From contig JASHUF010000085.1 of NCBI GenBank assembly GCA_030040175.1, positions 1 through 16,339 on the forward strand: DNA of 16,339 bases, given 5' to 3'. The position numbers and the translations under genes are program-made. How positions within the stretch are numbered: the stretch's first letter is position 1; every line of letters starts with the position of its first letter. Source of the stretch: Acidobacteriaceae bacterium. Lineage in GTDB: Bacteria; Acidobacteriota; Terriglobia; Terriglobales; Acidobacteriaceae. A model generated the notes under the pieces. The model was not told where the DNA came from and did no database searches. It worked only from the letters and a program-made list of their open reading frames with translations. Of the stretch, positions 4,954-12,379 are shown piece after piece.

Positions 4954-6861
4954 CTAATTTGTGCCGGGCAGAACGCGGGCGAGTACCTCGGCCGCGGCGG
5001 CGTAGTTGCCGAAGGGTGCGCTCACCTGCACGCCCTGCACATAGGGCTCAACCGCGGCGAGCATTTCCTGCGCGATTCTGATCCCTTCCTGGCGCGCGGC
5101 TTCCGGCGTGCCGGCTTGCGCCATGCGCAGCATGATCTCCTCCGGCATGGAAAAGCGCAGATCGTTCTTCATGTACTCGGCGTTGCGCAGGCTGGCCAGC
5201 GGCCAAATCCCGGCAATCACGGGAACGCGGTGGGCGCGGATGCGCTCAAGGAAATCTTCGAGCAGGTGGAGGTCGAAGACCGGCCGGGTGATGCAGTATT
5301 CGGCGCCGGCCTCCACCTTGTAGGCAAAACGCTTGAGCTCGTTCTCCAGATCGGGCGCGCCGGGATTGGCCGCCACGCCGATGGTGAAGTTGGTGCTGGC
5401 GCCGATGGCGTTGGAGCCGATGTCGAGTCCGTGATTAAGCCGGTGCACGATGTTGACCAACCCGATGGAGTCTACGTCAAATACCTGCGTCGCGTCAGGA
5501 TAGTTTCCCAGGCTTGCAGGGTCGCCGGTGACGCAAAGAATGTTGCGCAGGCCGATCGACGAGGCCCCGAGCAGGTCAGACTGAATGGAGAGCAGGGTGC
5601 GGTCGCGGCAGGCATAATGCAGAATGGTGTCGATCCCGGTATGCTGCTGAATCTGGATGCACAGGCTCAGGCCGCCCATGCGGGCCGAGGCCTGGGGCGC
5701 GTCATAGACATTGATGCCGTGCACGCCGAGCCGTGCCAGCAGAGCCGCGCCTTCGATCTCCTGCGAGCAATTGATGCCCTTGGGGGGAAGAATCTCAGCC
5801 AGCGCGACGAATTTTTTCTCGGCAAGCAGCGCGCCGATGCGCGAGCGTGCGTTCAGCGGAACCGGCGGCGTCTCCGCGCTCTCGACCGGCGCGGCGCCCG
5901 CTCCCTCCACGTGGGCCTGCTCGTCCATGGAGCGGATGGCCGAGCGCATGGCGCGAATGTGATTGGGCGTGGTGCCGCAGCAGCCGCCCACGATCTGCAC
6001 GCCGGCGCTGACGGCCTTGCGGGCAAAGGTGGCCATGTACTCCGGCGAGCAGAGATAGACGTTGCGTCCTTCTACGGCGCGCGGCAGGCCGGCGTTGGGC
6101 ATGGCCGCGAGGGGCAGCGTGGTGGCGCGGCGCATGGCCTCGATGGCCGTCAGCACCGTCGTCGGTCCCGCGGAGCAGTTCACGCCAATGGCGCCCGCAC
6201 CCCACTCGGTGAGCAGGGCCGCGGCCTGCGCGGCCGAGGAACCATCGAGGCAGTTGCTCTCGTCGTCGACCGTGACCATGACCAGGACGGGCAGATCGGG
6301 GGCCGCGTCGCGCGCGGCCAGGAGCGCCTGGTGCGCCTCATTGAGCGCGGGCATGGTTTCAATGATGAGGAGATCGACACCCGCTCGATCTGGGCCGGCT
6401 CGATCTTGACCCGTGCGGTCTGCATCGCCGGCGGCGAACGCGGCGATCTGCTCCGCAAAGGCGGCGCGGGCCTCGTCGAGGCCGGTTTTGCCCAGGGGCT
6501 CGAGACGCACGCCCAGCGGACCAACGGAGCCGGCCACCCACGCGGCGCCCGCCTGTTTTTCCCGGAAGCGCTCGACCGCCTGGCGCGCCAGGCGCACCCC
6601 CGCCCGGTTGATCTCAGTCACCATGCCGGCCAACCCATACCGGGCGAGACGGAAACGATTGGCGCCGAAGGTATTGGTCTCCAGAATCTCCGCGCCCGCC
6701 TGCAGATATTCCTCGTGCACGGAGAGAACGCGATCGGGATCGGAGAGGTTGAGCTCGTCGAAAGGGCGGCTGCTCAAGACGCCGCGCGCGGAGAGCAGGG
6801 TGCCCATGGCGCCGTCGGCGAGCAGGGGACGGTCGGCGAAGATCTCGGCAAACCGGGTCAT
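4954..6861 (-). CDS. Bifunctional homocysteine S-methyltransferase / 5,10-methylenetetrahydrofolate reductase
   Basis: The product has 635 residues. The first half (about 1-300) is a zinc-dependent homocysteine S-methyltransferase barrel: LLADGAMGTLL at the start, ETNTFGANR, and the three zinc ligands Cys229 (GVNCSAG) and Cys294-Cys295 (GGCCGTTPNH). The second half (about 340-635) is a MetF-type FAD-dependent reductase (AEILPPKG, CVTGDPASLGNYPDA, FTIGVAANPGAPDLENEL, AGAEYCITRPVFD, VPVIAGIWPL). The same fusion is known as YitJ in Bacillus and occurs widely. It would reduce methylenetetrahydrofolate and methylate homocysteine in the cytoplasm. ATG 6861 is preferred to a TTG three codons upstream; no strong ribosome binding site is visible for either. 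A DRxGx pentapeptide repeat lies in a loop of the first domain. No SAM riboswitch or T-box is seen upstream. Confidence 0.92.
   Translation of the reverse strand: MTRFAEIFADRPLLADGAMGTLLSARGVLSSRPFDELNLSDPDRVLSVHEEYLQAGAEILETNTFGANRFRLARYGLAGMVTEINRAGVRLARQAVERFREKQAGAAWVAGSVGPLGVRLEPLGKTGLDEARAAFAEQIAAFAAGDADRTGQDRAGPDRAGVDLLIIETMPALNEAHQALLAARDAAPDLPVLVMVTVDDESNCLDGSSAAQAAALLTEWGAGAIGVNCSAGPTTVLTAIEAMRRATTLPLAAMPNAGLPRAVEGRNVYLCSPEYMATFARKAVSAGVQIVGGCCGTTPNHIRAMRSAIRSMDEQAHVEGAGAAPVESAETPPVPLNARSRIGALLAEKKFVALAEILPPKGINCSQEIEGAALLARLGVHGINVYDAPQASARMGGLSLCIQIQQHTGIDTILHYACRDRTLLSIQSDLLGASSIGLRNILCVTGDPASLGNYPDATQVFDVDSIGLVNIVHRLNHGLDIGSNAIGASTNFTIGVAANPGAPDLENELKRFAYKVEAGAEYCITRPVFDLHLLEDFLERIRAHRVPVIAGIWPLASLRNAEYMKNDLRFSMPEEIMLRMAQAGTPEAARQEGIRIAQEMLAAVEPYVQGVQVSAPFGNYAAAAEVLARVLPGTN
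6376..6420 (-). repeat. 15-nt repeats encoding DRTGQ-DRAGP-DRAGV
   Basis: Three consecutive 15-nt units in the methyltransferase gene encode the pentapeptides DRTGQ, DRAGP and DRAGV. They lie before the VDLLIIETM strand, in a place where I expect a shorter loop. The repeat is in frame, so the fold may tolerate it as a surface loop. Confidence 0.75.
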
Positions 6862-7100
6862 GCTACACAAATGCTATCGCACCGGCGGGGAAATCGGGCC
6901 CGCCCGGCCGCGCACAAGGGCCGCTTGCCGGGCGCCCGTGGCGCGCGCCGTATGCGGGCGCTTTGTTATACTTCGGAAGTCGCAGCCTCGGCAGAATCGC
7001 GCTTATGTGCCGCCGGTTTATTGCCTGTGGGCCGGGTTGCGTCGGCATCCATTGGCACGCGCCCGGGCTGGTTCCGCGCAATCCATCGAGGTAAAGGGTT
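6862..7100. promoter_or_regulatory. Divergent intergenic region with a candidate -10 for the lipoprotein gene
   Basis: This 239-bp spacer separates two divergent genes and must carry both promoters. TATACT at 6967-6972 is a good -10 match for rightward transcription, but no clear -35 lies 16-18 bp upstream. The segment at 6890-6960 is very GC-rich. GAGGT at 7089-7093 is the ribosome binding site for the TTG start at 7101. Confidence 0.35.
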
Positions 7101-8585
7101 TTGAAGAAGAGAAGTCTTTTTGTAAGCGCGGCCGTCGCCCTCGCGGTTGCGATTGTGCTGGCGGGGTGTGGCCGTACCTCTTATTTCGATGGCCGCAAGC
7201 TTCCGCCCAGCGGGCTCGTGAATCGTGTCCTGGTCGCCGTCCAGAACCCCAGCGCCTTGCAGAAGGGTGCGCTGGAAATCATGGATGCTTATTATGACAT
7301 TCGCAGCGGGTACAACGGCCAGCCGCCCCAGTTCACGCTCTCAGGATTCGGCGGCTCACTGCCCATCACCATCCAGAACATGCCGGAGGAGCAGACGGGC
7401 GCCATCTACGGCTCCGGCGACGGCAGCTTGACGCTCGCGAGCTATCAACTGGAGAAGACCACCGGAACGGTGGGCGGACTGAATGGACTGTCGTCCAGTA
7501 TTTTCATTACCCGCAACCAGGAGTATGTGTTTGCCGCGAGCCAGGCAGCGCACGTGCTCACCGTGGTGAATCAGACCACGGGCGGCGCGCTCGGCCTGAG
7601 CCTGCCCGGGGTTTACCGCGTCAGCGTGAATCCCGGCGGAACCATTGCGCTCGCTTTCGTGCAGAACTCGAACTACATTTACTATCCCGTTGAGCTCACC
7701 TCCGAGCAGACGCTTTCCTACTCCGGCGGTCCCACCACCTGGCCGCTGGGCGCGGTGGATTGCGAACCGCAGAATGCGCCCCTGTGGTGCCTGTTTCAGG
7801 TGCTCGATCCTTCGACCTCCGACCCGCTCACATTCAATCGGCCGATCAAGGCCGTATTTTCGGCCGACGGTAATACGGCATACATTCTGAGCTGCGGTCC
7901 GGAGTGCGGCGGCACCACCTCCGCAGTAACACCGCTCCCGGTTGCGCCCATGTTCTTTCTTCCGGGCCGCGCGTCCGGTTTGCTGCCCACGCAGGCTTCC
8001 ATCGCGCCCTGCTCCGCGTCGAATACGGCGAGCTCGTGCACGCTGCCGATTCCCGGCGGTTCGAGCAATGCTCTTGTGGATAGTTCCACCATGTACGTCG
8101 TGGGGCAGGCGCCGCAGGCGATCAACGGGCAAACGCTCTTCGGCGGCAATCTGACGGTGCTCAATCTTGCCGGCTCCGCAACCGGGTGGGCCACAATCGC
8201 GAGCACGGCCGCGATCAGCGACGGCCAGCCGGGCGCGACCAGCCGCCTCATCGAAGCCGACGACAACACGCTCTGGATCGGCATGACGAACTGCACCACA
8301 GGTGTACGCTACGCCACCAATCCGGCCAGCGGCTACGGCTGCCTGACCATGTACAACACCGCCACCAACCAGGTGGTGCTGCTTGAGCCCTATATCGGCA
8401 GCGCCACCGGCATCGCCGCCGTGAGCGGCCTGCACAAGATCTACGCGGCCGAAGGAGGGCAGGTGTACATCTACTCCACCGTCAACGGCACCGCGATCGA
8501 CAACCAATACGTCACCGTGAGCGGAACCGCCTACGACGTTGCCTATATGGACGCGGTGAGCGACGGCGACAATACCGTGTATTAG
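7101..8585 (+). CDS. Lipoprotein with propeller-like repeats, function unknown
   Basis: The product has 494 residues. The TTG start at 7101 is supported by GAGGT 7 nt upstream and by the lipoprotein signal peptide it gives: MKKR, a hydrophobic core and the lipobox LAGC with Cys23. After export it should be lipidated and held in the cell envelope. The rest is rich in Gly, Ser, Thr and Asn, with repeated strand-like units (IFITRNQEYVFAASQAAHVLTVVN, AVFSADGNTAYILSC, ALVDSSTMYVVGQ, RLIEADDNTLWIGM, KIYAAEGGQVYIYSTVNG), which fits a YVTN/lactonase-like beta-propeller. Several Cys residues in the middle (about 220-320) could form disulfides. No catalytic motif is recognisable. bshB follows in the same direction after about 59 nt, but a functional link is not evident. 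Confidence 0.8.
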   Translation: MKKRSLFVSAAVALAVAIVLAGCGRTSYFDGRKLPPSGLVNRVLVAVQNPSALQKGALEIMDAYYDIRSGYNGQPPQFTLSGFGGSLPITIQNMPEEQTGAIYGSGDGSLTLASYQLEKTTGTVGGLNGLSSSIFITRNQEYVFAASQAAHVLTVVNQTTGGALGLSLPGVYRVSVNPGGTIALAFVQNSNYIYYPVELTSEQTLSYSGGPTTWPLGAVDCEPQNAPLWCLFQVLDPSTSDPLTFNRPIKAVFSADGNTAYILSCGPECGGTTSAVTPLPVAPMFFLPGRASGLLPTQASIAPCSASNTASSCTLPIPGGSSNALVDSSTMYVVGQAPQAINGQTLFGGNLTVLNLAGSATGWATIASTAAISDGQPGATSRLIEADDNTLWIGMTNCTTGVRYATNPASGYGCLTMYNTATNQVVLLEPYIGSATGIAAVSGLHKIYAAEGGQVYIYSTVNGTAIDNQYVTVSGTAYDVAYMDAVSDGDNTVY

Positions 8586-8644
8586 CGGTGTTGGCGGAGG
8601 CGAGCGGGGTTAGCGGCGCCAGATGCATGCCGTTCTCTGAATCC

Positions 8645-9433
8645 ATGCCGGCGACTGACGATTTTCGCGCCCATGTGCTGGCCATTGCCGCCCATCGCGA
8701 CGACGTGGAACAGACCTGCGGGGGGACGCTTCTGCGCATGGCGGCGCGCGGGCTGCGCACAGCCATTCTCGATCTGACGCAGGGCGAATCCGGAACGCGC
8801 GGCGCCGTCGAAGACCGCGCCCGCGAAGCCGCGGAGGCCAAAAAGATTCTCGGCGTGGGATGGCGCGAGGCGCTCACCGTTCCCGATGGGGCGATCGAAA
8901 ATACGCTGGCGAACCGGCTCGCCATCGCGCGCATCGTGCGCCTGCTTCGCCCGCGCGTGGTCATTCTGCCTTATTGGCGGGCGCGCCACCCCGATCACGC
9001 CGTCGCGGCTACGCTCGGCTACGACGCCTGCTTTCTCGCGGGGTTGAAGAAGTTCGAGACCGGCTCCGCGATCCGGGGCGGGGAGATCCGGGGTCCCCAA
9101 GAAACGATCCCGGCTTCCTGGGGCGGGGAACCGCATCGTCCGTTCAAAATTGTCTATGCGAGCCTGTACGCCGATGTGCGTCCCAGCTTTGTGGTCGACA
9201 TCACACCCTTTATCGAGCAGCGGCATCTTGCCCTCATGGCGTACCGCTCGCAATACGCGAATCAGTCTGCCGGCGGCGGGCTTTTCGTGCGCGAAGAGGA
9301 GATTCGCGAGCGCACCTTTGCTGAAGCGCGTCATTACGGGCAGCTTGCGGGCGTTCGTTATGGCGAGCCGTTCGTGCAGAAGGAAGTGGGCCTGGTGGAC
9401 GACCTGACGCTGCTGCCGGTGCAGTCGATGTGA
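8645..9433 (+). CDS. bshB1: BshB-type N-acetylglucosaminyl-malate deacetylase (PIG-L/LmbE family)
   Basis: The product has 262 residues. The family hydrolyses N-acetylglucosaminyl-malate to glucosaminyl-malate in bacillithiol synthesis, using a zinc ion. Visible motifs are AAHRDDVEQTCGGTLL near the start (His17, Asp19, Asp20, Glu22 in the AHPDDxE position), LTQGESGTRG, and RHPDHAVA carrying the metal-binding HxxH-like His pair. One residue is unusual: Arg18 replaces the common proline. Between AGLKKFETG and the PHRPFKIVYASLYAD block lies a Gly-rich stretch of roughly 20 residues that looks inserted and is encoded by repeat-like DNA (9070-9123). ATG 8645 is used because the family begins just before the first motif; ATG 8627 and GTG 8588 are also in frame and none has a convincing ribosome binding site. 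bshA and bshC are not in the window. Confidence 0.83.
   Translation: MPATDDFRAHVLAIAAHRDDVEQTCGGTLLRMAARGLRTAILDLTQGESGTRGAVEDRAREAAEAKKILGVGWREALTVPDGAIENTLANRLAIARIVRLLRPRVVILPYWRARHPDHAVAATLGYDACFLAGLKKFETGSAIRGGEIRGPQETIPASWGGEPHRPFKIVYASLYADVRPSFVVDITPFIEQRHLALMAYRSQYANQSAGGGLFVREEEIRERTFAEARHYGQLAGVRYGEPFVQKEVGLVDDLTLLPVQSM
9070..9123. repeat. Repeat-like palindromic segment inside bshB
   Basis: GATCCGGGG occurs at 9070-9078 and again at 9085-9093 (15-nt period). It is followed by CCCCAAGAA (9095-9103), which pairs with TTCCTGGGG (9115-9123) at 8 of 9 positions around an 11-nt loop. The segment coincides with the extra Gly-rich residues of the protein, as if a dispersed element had been captured in frame. 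Confidence 0.5.
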
Positions 9434-9454
9434 GCGAATTCATCTTCTGCGCGC

Positions 9455-9469
9455 ATAAGCTGCGCTTAT
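9455..9469 (+). terminator. Weak hairpin after bshB
   Basis: ATAAGC (9455-9460) and GCTTAT (9464-9469) pair around TGC and are followed by TTCTC. The stem is short and AT-rich with only a brief T stretch, so termination would be weak at best. Confidence 0.25.
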
Positions 9470-9545
9470 TTCTCTCCCCAAAAGCTGCACTTTGTTTTCT
9501 GCGCGCCCTTGGTCCAGACTGAGGGTTGGAGGTTTTAGAAAAACT

Positions 9546-10298
9546 ATGCCCCAGACCTGGGATCCCGAGACGTACGGCCGCAACGGCGCCTTTGTGCACC
9601 AGCTTGCCGGCGGCGTTCTCGAGTGGCTCGACGCCCGGCCCGGGGAGCGCATTCTCGATCTCGGCTGTGGCGACGGCCAGCTCACGCTGCGCGTGGCGGC
9701 AACGGGCGCGCGGGTTACGGGCGCCGATCTCTCGCCGGAGATGGTGGCTGCGGCCCGCGCGCGCGGCGTGGCGGCGGAGGTGGCCAACGCCGAAGCGCTG
9801 CCCTTTGCGGACGCGTCCTTCGACGCCGTCTTTTCCAACGCTGCGCTGCACTGGGTGCGCGATCACGATGCCATGCTCGCCCAGGTTCACCGCGTTCTCA
9901 AGCCCGGCGGCCGCTTGGTTGCGGAGATGGGAGGGCATGGCAACATCGCTGCCGTGCGTGTGGCCTTTATCGCTGCGCTCGCGCGGCATGGGTTGGCGGA
10001 CCGCGAGGATGGCGTGAATTACTACCCCACGCCGGAGTCTTATACGCGCCGCCTCGAGCGCACCGGTTTCAGCGTCGCGCGCATGGCCTTCTTCCCGCGG
10101 CCCACGCCGCTGGGCGAAGGCGGAATGACTGCATGGTTGCGAACCTTTCGCAAAGGCGTACTCGACACCATTCCTGCATCGCTCCAGCAAACCATCGTCG
10201 ACGAAACCACCGACTTACTTTCGACGGCGCTTCGCGATGAGGACGGCAACTGGACCACGGATTACGTGCGCCTGCGCTTCATTGCAGTGATTTTGTGA
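9546..10298 (+). CDS. Class I SAM-dependent methyltransferase
   Basis: The product has 250 residues. The SAM-binding motif I is ILDLGCGDG (residues 36-44), followed by the acidic end of strand 2 (VTGADLS), motif II-like ALPFADASFDAVFSNAALHW and motif III-like VLKPGGRLVAEMG. This is the pattern of small-molecule methyltransferases related to trans-aconitate or ubiquinone/menaquinone methyltransferases; the C-terminal third, which sets substrate choice, is not one I can assign. ATG 9546 is used because GGAGG (9529-9533) lies upstream and the protein then starts in the typical MPQTWDPETYGRNGAFV way; an in-frame ATG at 9492 would add 18 unrelated residues. It follows bshB after a 112-nt gap, so it may have its own promoter. 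Confidence 0.86.
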   Translation: MPQTWDPETYGRNGAFVHQLAGGVLEWLDARPGERILDLGCGDGQLTLRVAATGARVTGADLSPEMVAAARARGVAAEVANAEALPFADASFDAVFSNAALHWVRDHDAMLAQVHRVLKPGGRLVAEMGGHGNIAAVRVAFIAALARHGLADREDGVNYYPTPESYTRRLERTGFSVARMAFFPRPTPLGEGGMTAWLRTFRKGVLDTIPASLQQTIVDETTDLLSTALRDEDGNWTTDYVRLRFIAVIL

Positions 10299-10523
10299 AT
10301 TCGCCCATCGGCCTGATTTCCCCGGCCGAAGGTCTTGTCTTCATCTCCGCGCTGCTGGTGTCCGGTCCCTGAAGTTCACAACATCAATTCCGCTGTCATC
10401 CTGAGCCAACGCGCGCCCCAAACGCTTTGCGGGGCCGCGCGAACAAGAGCCGCTCCGGAGACCGGTGGCGGCGTAGCCGTGAAATGCCGGGTCCGCGCTC
10501 CGGATTCCCTGTGGGGTAAACTC
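10299..10523. repeat. Convergent intergenic spacer with dispersed repeat
   Basis: No gene is seen. TGTCATCCTGAGC (10394-10406) is the exact reverse complement of 1599-1611. It is followed by a strong hairpin in which GCGCG-CCCC (10411-10419) pairs with GGGGC-C-GCGC (10431-10440) with one bulged C. The spacer lies between the 3' ends of the methyltransferase and aquaporin genes, a usual place for such elements, where they may also act as transcription barriers. Confidence 0.5.
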
Positions 10524-11207
10524 TCAGGCAGCCTCGAGGGCTCCGGACCTGAAGAGCAGGCCCGCGGCAATGCCCCCCAGACTTGGTATCAGCAGAAACA
10601 GCCACAGTTGCGCCAGGGCCTTTCCTCCGACGAAGACAGCCGGCCCGAGGCTGCGCGCCGGATTCACGCTGACGCCTGTGATGTGAATCCCGAAGATGTG
10701 AATGGCAACCAGCACGATGCCGATGCCCAGCCCGGCGAATCCAGCGGGCGCGCTTTTCTGCGTGGACCCGAGAATGACGATGACAAAAATCAGCGTGGCC
10801 ACAAACTCAAAGACAATCGCCGACGTCAGGTTGAAGCCGCCCTGGTAACCGGGCCCCCAGCCGTCCTGGCCCAGCCCGCTGGCGGCAATGTTGTAACCGC
10901 CGCTCATTCCCCGCACGATCACGGAGAGCACCCAGGCCGCGAGCAGCGCGCCGGCGAACTGTCCGACCCAGTAGCCGATCATGTCGCCGAGTTTCATGCG
11001 TCCCGCTGTCCACACACCCAGGCTCACCGCGGGGTTGATGTGGCAGCCGGAGATGGGGCCGATGCCATAAGCTGCGCCCACCAGCGAAAGGCCGAAGGCG
11101 AGCGCGATGCCGATGATGCCCACCTTGTCGCCGGCCACCACGACGGTTCCACAGCCAAAGAGCACCAGGATGAAGGTGCCCACTAATTCCGCAAGGTATT
11201 TCTTCAT
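10524..11207 (-). CDS. aqpZ: Aquaporin (MIP family), water-channel type
   Basis: The product has 227 residues with six membrane segments and two NPA half-helices, GCHINPAVS (Asn58) and GVSVNPARS (Asn182). Aligned by eye to E. coli AqpZ, the selectivity-filter positions are Phe38, His170, Val179 and Arg185, where AqpZ has Phe, His, Thr and Arg; NPARS rather than NPARD and the His argue for a water channel rather than a glycerol facilitator. It sits in the inner membrane as a tetramer. The start at ATG 11207 is fixed by a perfect AGGAGG (11217-11212 on this strand) four bases upstream; a longer frame to 11264 is rejected. It is divergent from the phoB-type gene. The symbol is by similarity. Confidence 0.92.
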   Translation of the reverse strand: MKKYLAELVGTFILVLFGCGTVVVAGDKVGIIGIALAFGLSLVGAAYGIGPISGCHINPAVSLGVWTAGRMKLGDMIGYWVGQFAGALLAAWVLSVIVRGMSGGYNIAASGLGQDGWGPGYQGGFNLTSAIVFEFVATLIFVIVILGSTQKSAPAGFAGLGIGIVLVAIHIFGIHITGVSVNPARSLGPAVFVGGKALAQLWLFLLIPSLGGIAAGLLFRSGALEAA

Positions 11208-11532
11208 GTTTCCTCCTGAGTTGCCGCAACGAATTGCCAGATTGTTGAAGGGAGCGAGGCCCAAGGATGCCGGAAAAGAGCCGCAGGACAGGATTGAGCG
11301 GAAGGAGCCGGCCTGGCCGGGCGACAGAGGAGCTGGGTGTAGAAATGCGTCGATGAGTGTTGCAAATCACCGACAAGCAAGTCAAGGGAAAACCGGAGGA
11401 TTCGAAGCTGCCCCGCGGGGCGAATTCATCAAACGTTTGCAATCTGTTTGCCTGCGTGCATTACTCTGTTCTTGGGTCCTGGCGTCTGGACTGCTTCGTT
11501 CTTTAATCTCTGCCGGGGCGAGGGCTGACCGT
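11208..11532. promoter_or_regulatory. Divergent spacer between aquaporin and phoB-type gene
   Basis: This 325-bp spacer has no gene that I can support and must hold both promoters. GCCCCGCGGGGC at 11410-11421 is a perfect 12-bp palindrome, a possible binding site or RNA hairpin in the regulator leader. I could not find a convincing Pho box or a paired -35/-10. GAGG at 11520-11523 is the ribosome binding site that decides the TTG start at 11533. Confidence 0.35.
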
Positions 11533-12231
11533 TTGACCCAATCCGTGTTTGTTCTGGAAGACGATGCCGATATATCGCGGCTCGTTCAGCATCACCTTGA
11601 AGCAGCTGGCTTTGAGGCGCGCCTCTACCATACTCCAACCAGCCTGATTCCGGATGCGGAGCGCAAGCCGCCCGCGCTTTTTCTGCTCGACATTATGGTT
11701 CCCGGCGGCGACGGGCTGGACGTTTGCCGGCGCCTGCGGAGCCACAACGGGCTTTCCACGGTGCCCATCATTTTCCTGACCGCGCGCGCGGGGGAAAACG
11801 ACCGCGTTCTGGGTCTGGAACTGGGCGCGGACGATTACATTACCAAGCCCTTTTCCACCCGCGAGCTCGTCGCCCGCGTCAAGGCCGTGCTGCGCCGGTT
11901 CGAACGTCCTTCCACGCCGGTCATCATCAGTTTTGAGGAGATCGTAATCGACGCGAGCGCGATGCAATTGAAGGTCCGCGGCGAGCTGACCACGACCACG
12001 GCCACCGAATTCCGCCTGCTCGACTATCTGGCGCGCCACCCGGGCCGCGTCTTCAGCCGCGACCATCTTCTCGATGCCGTATGGGGCGACGCGCGCTTCG
12101 TTACCCCGCGCTCGGTGGATGTGTATGTGCGCCGTATTCGTGAGAAAATCGAGCTCGATCCGGAGAACCCGCGCTATTTGAAGACCGTCCGCGGAGCCGG
12201 CTACCGTTTCGAGCTGCCCAAGAGCGATTGA
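11533..12231 (+). CDS. phoB: PhoB-type response regulator (OmpR/PhoB family)
   Basis: The product has 232 residues. The receiver domain (about 1-120) has the acidic pair Asp10-Asp11, phosphoacceptor Asp53 (LFLLDIMVPGGDG), Thr83 (FLTAR) and Lys105 (ITKPF). The winged-helix DNA-binding domain (about 130-232) has the usual TEFRLLDYLARHPGRVFSR, SVDVYVRRIREKIE and KTVRGAGYRFE blocks. TTG 11533 is chosen because GAGG lies 9 nt upstream and the length then matches PhoB; the frame is open further upstream but the residues there are not receiver-like. GTG 11545 is the alternative. A PhoR-type kinase and pstS follow in the same direction, so it is the likely activator of phosphate-starvation genes. The symbol rests on this context. 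Confidence 0.88.
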   Translation: MTQSVFVLEDDADISRLVQHHLEAAGFEARLYHTPTSLIPDAERKPPALFLLDIMVPGGDGLDVCRRLRSHNGLSTVPIIFLTARAGENDRVLGLELGADDYITKPFSTRELVARVKAVLRRFERPSTPVIISFEEIVIDASAMQLKVRGELTTTTATEFRLLDYLARHPGRVFSRDHLLDAVWGDARFVTPRSVDVYVRRIREKIELDPENPRYLKTVRGAGYRFELPKSD

Positions 12232-12379
12232 GCGCTGGAAGTAGGTCCGTTCCGTTTTTTGCCGTTTTGGATGTGCCGATGCCGCGCGGATTTGCACGCC
12301 TCGAGCAGGCCATAACCCGATGCCGTACGCGTCGCCTGCCGCCTGCCGCGAGGGGAAAACGCGAAGGGGAAATGCCTCG

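Noticed and set aside
4640..4957. A 105-codon plus-strand open frame
   Set aside because: It covers the palindrome cluster and has no start signal or protein-like pattern.
6862..6960. SAM riboswitch or T-box upstream of the methyltransferase/MTHFR gene
   Set aside because: The leader is too short and lacks the conserved stems or any terminator/antiterminator; only GC-rich inverted segments are seen.
5116..7104. A 662-codon open frame on the plus strand
   Set aside because: It lies antisense to the well-supported methyltransferase/MTHFR gene, has Arg/Gly/Ala/His-rich composition with no domain, and is the usual stop-poor shadow of GC-rich coding DNA.
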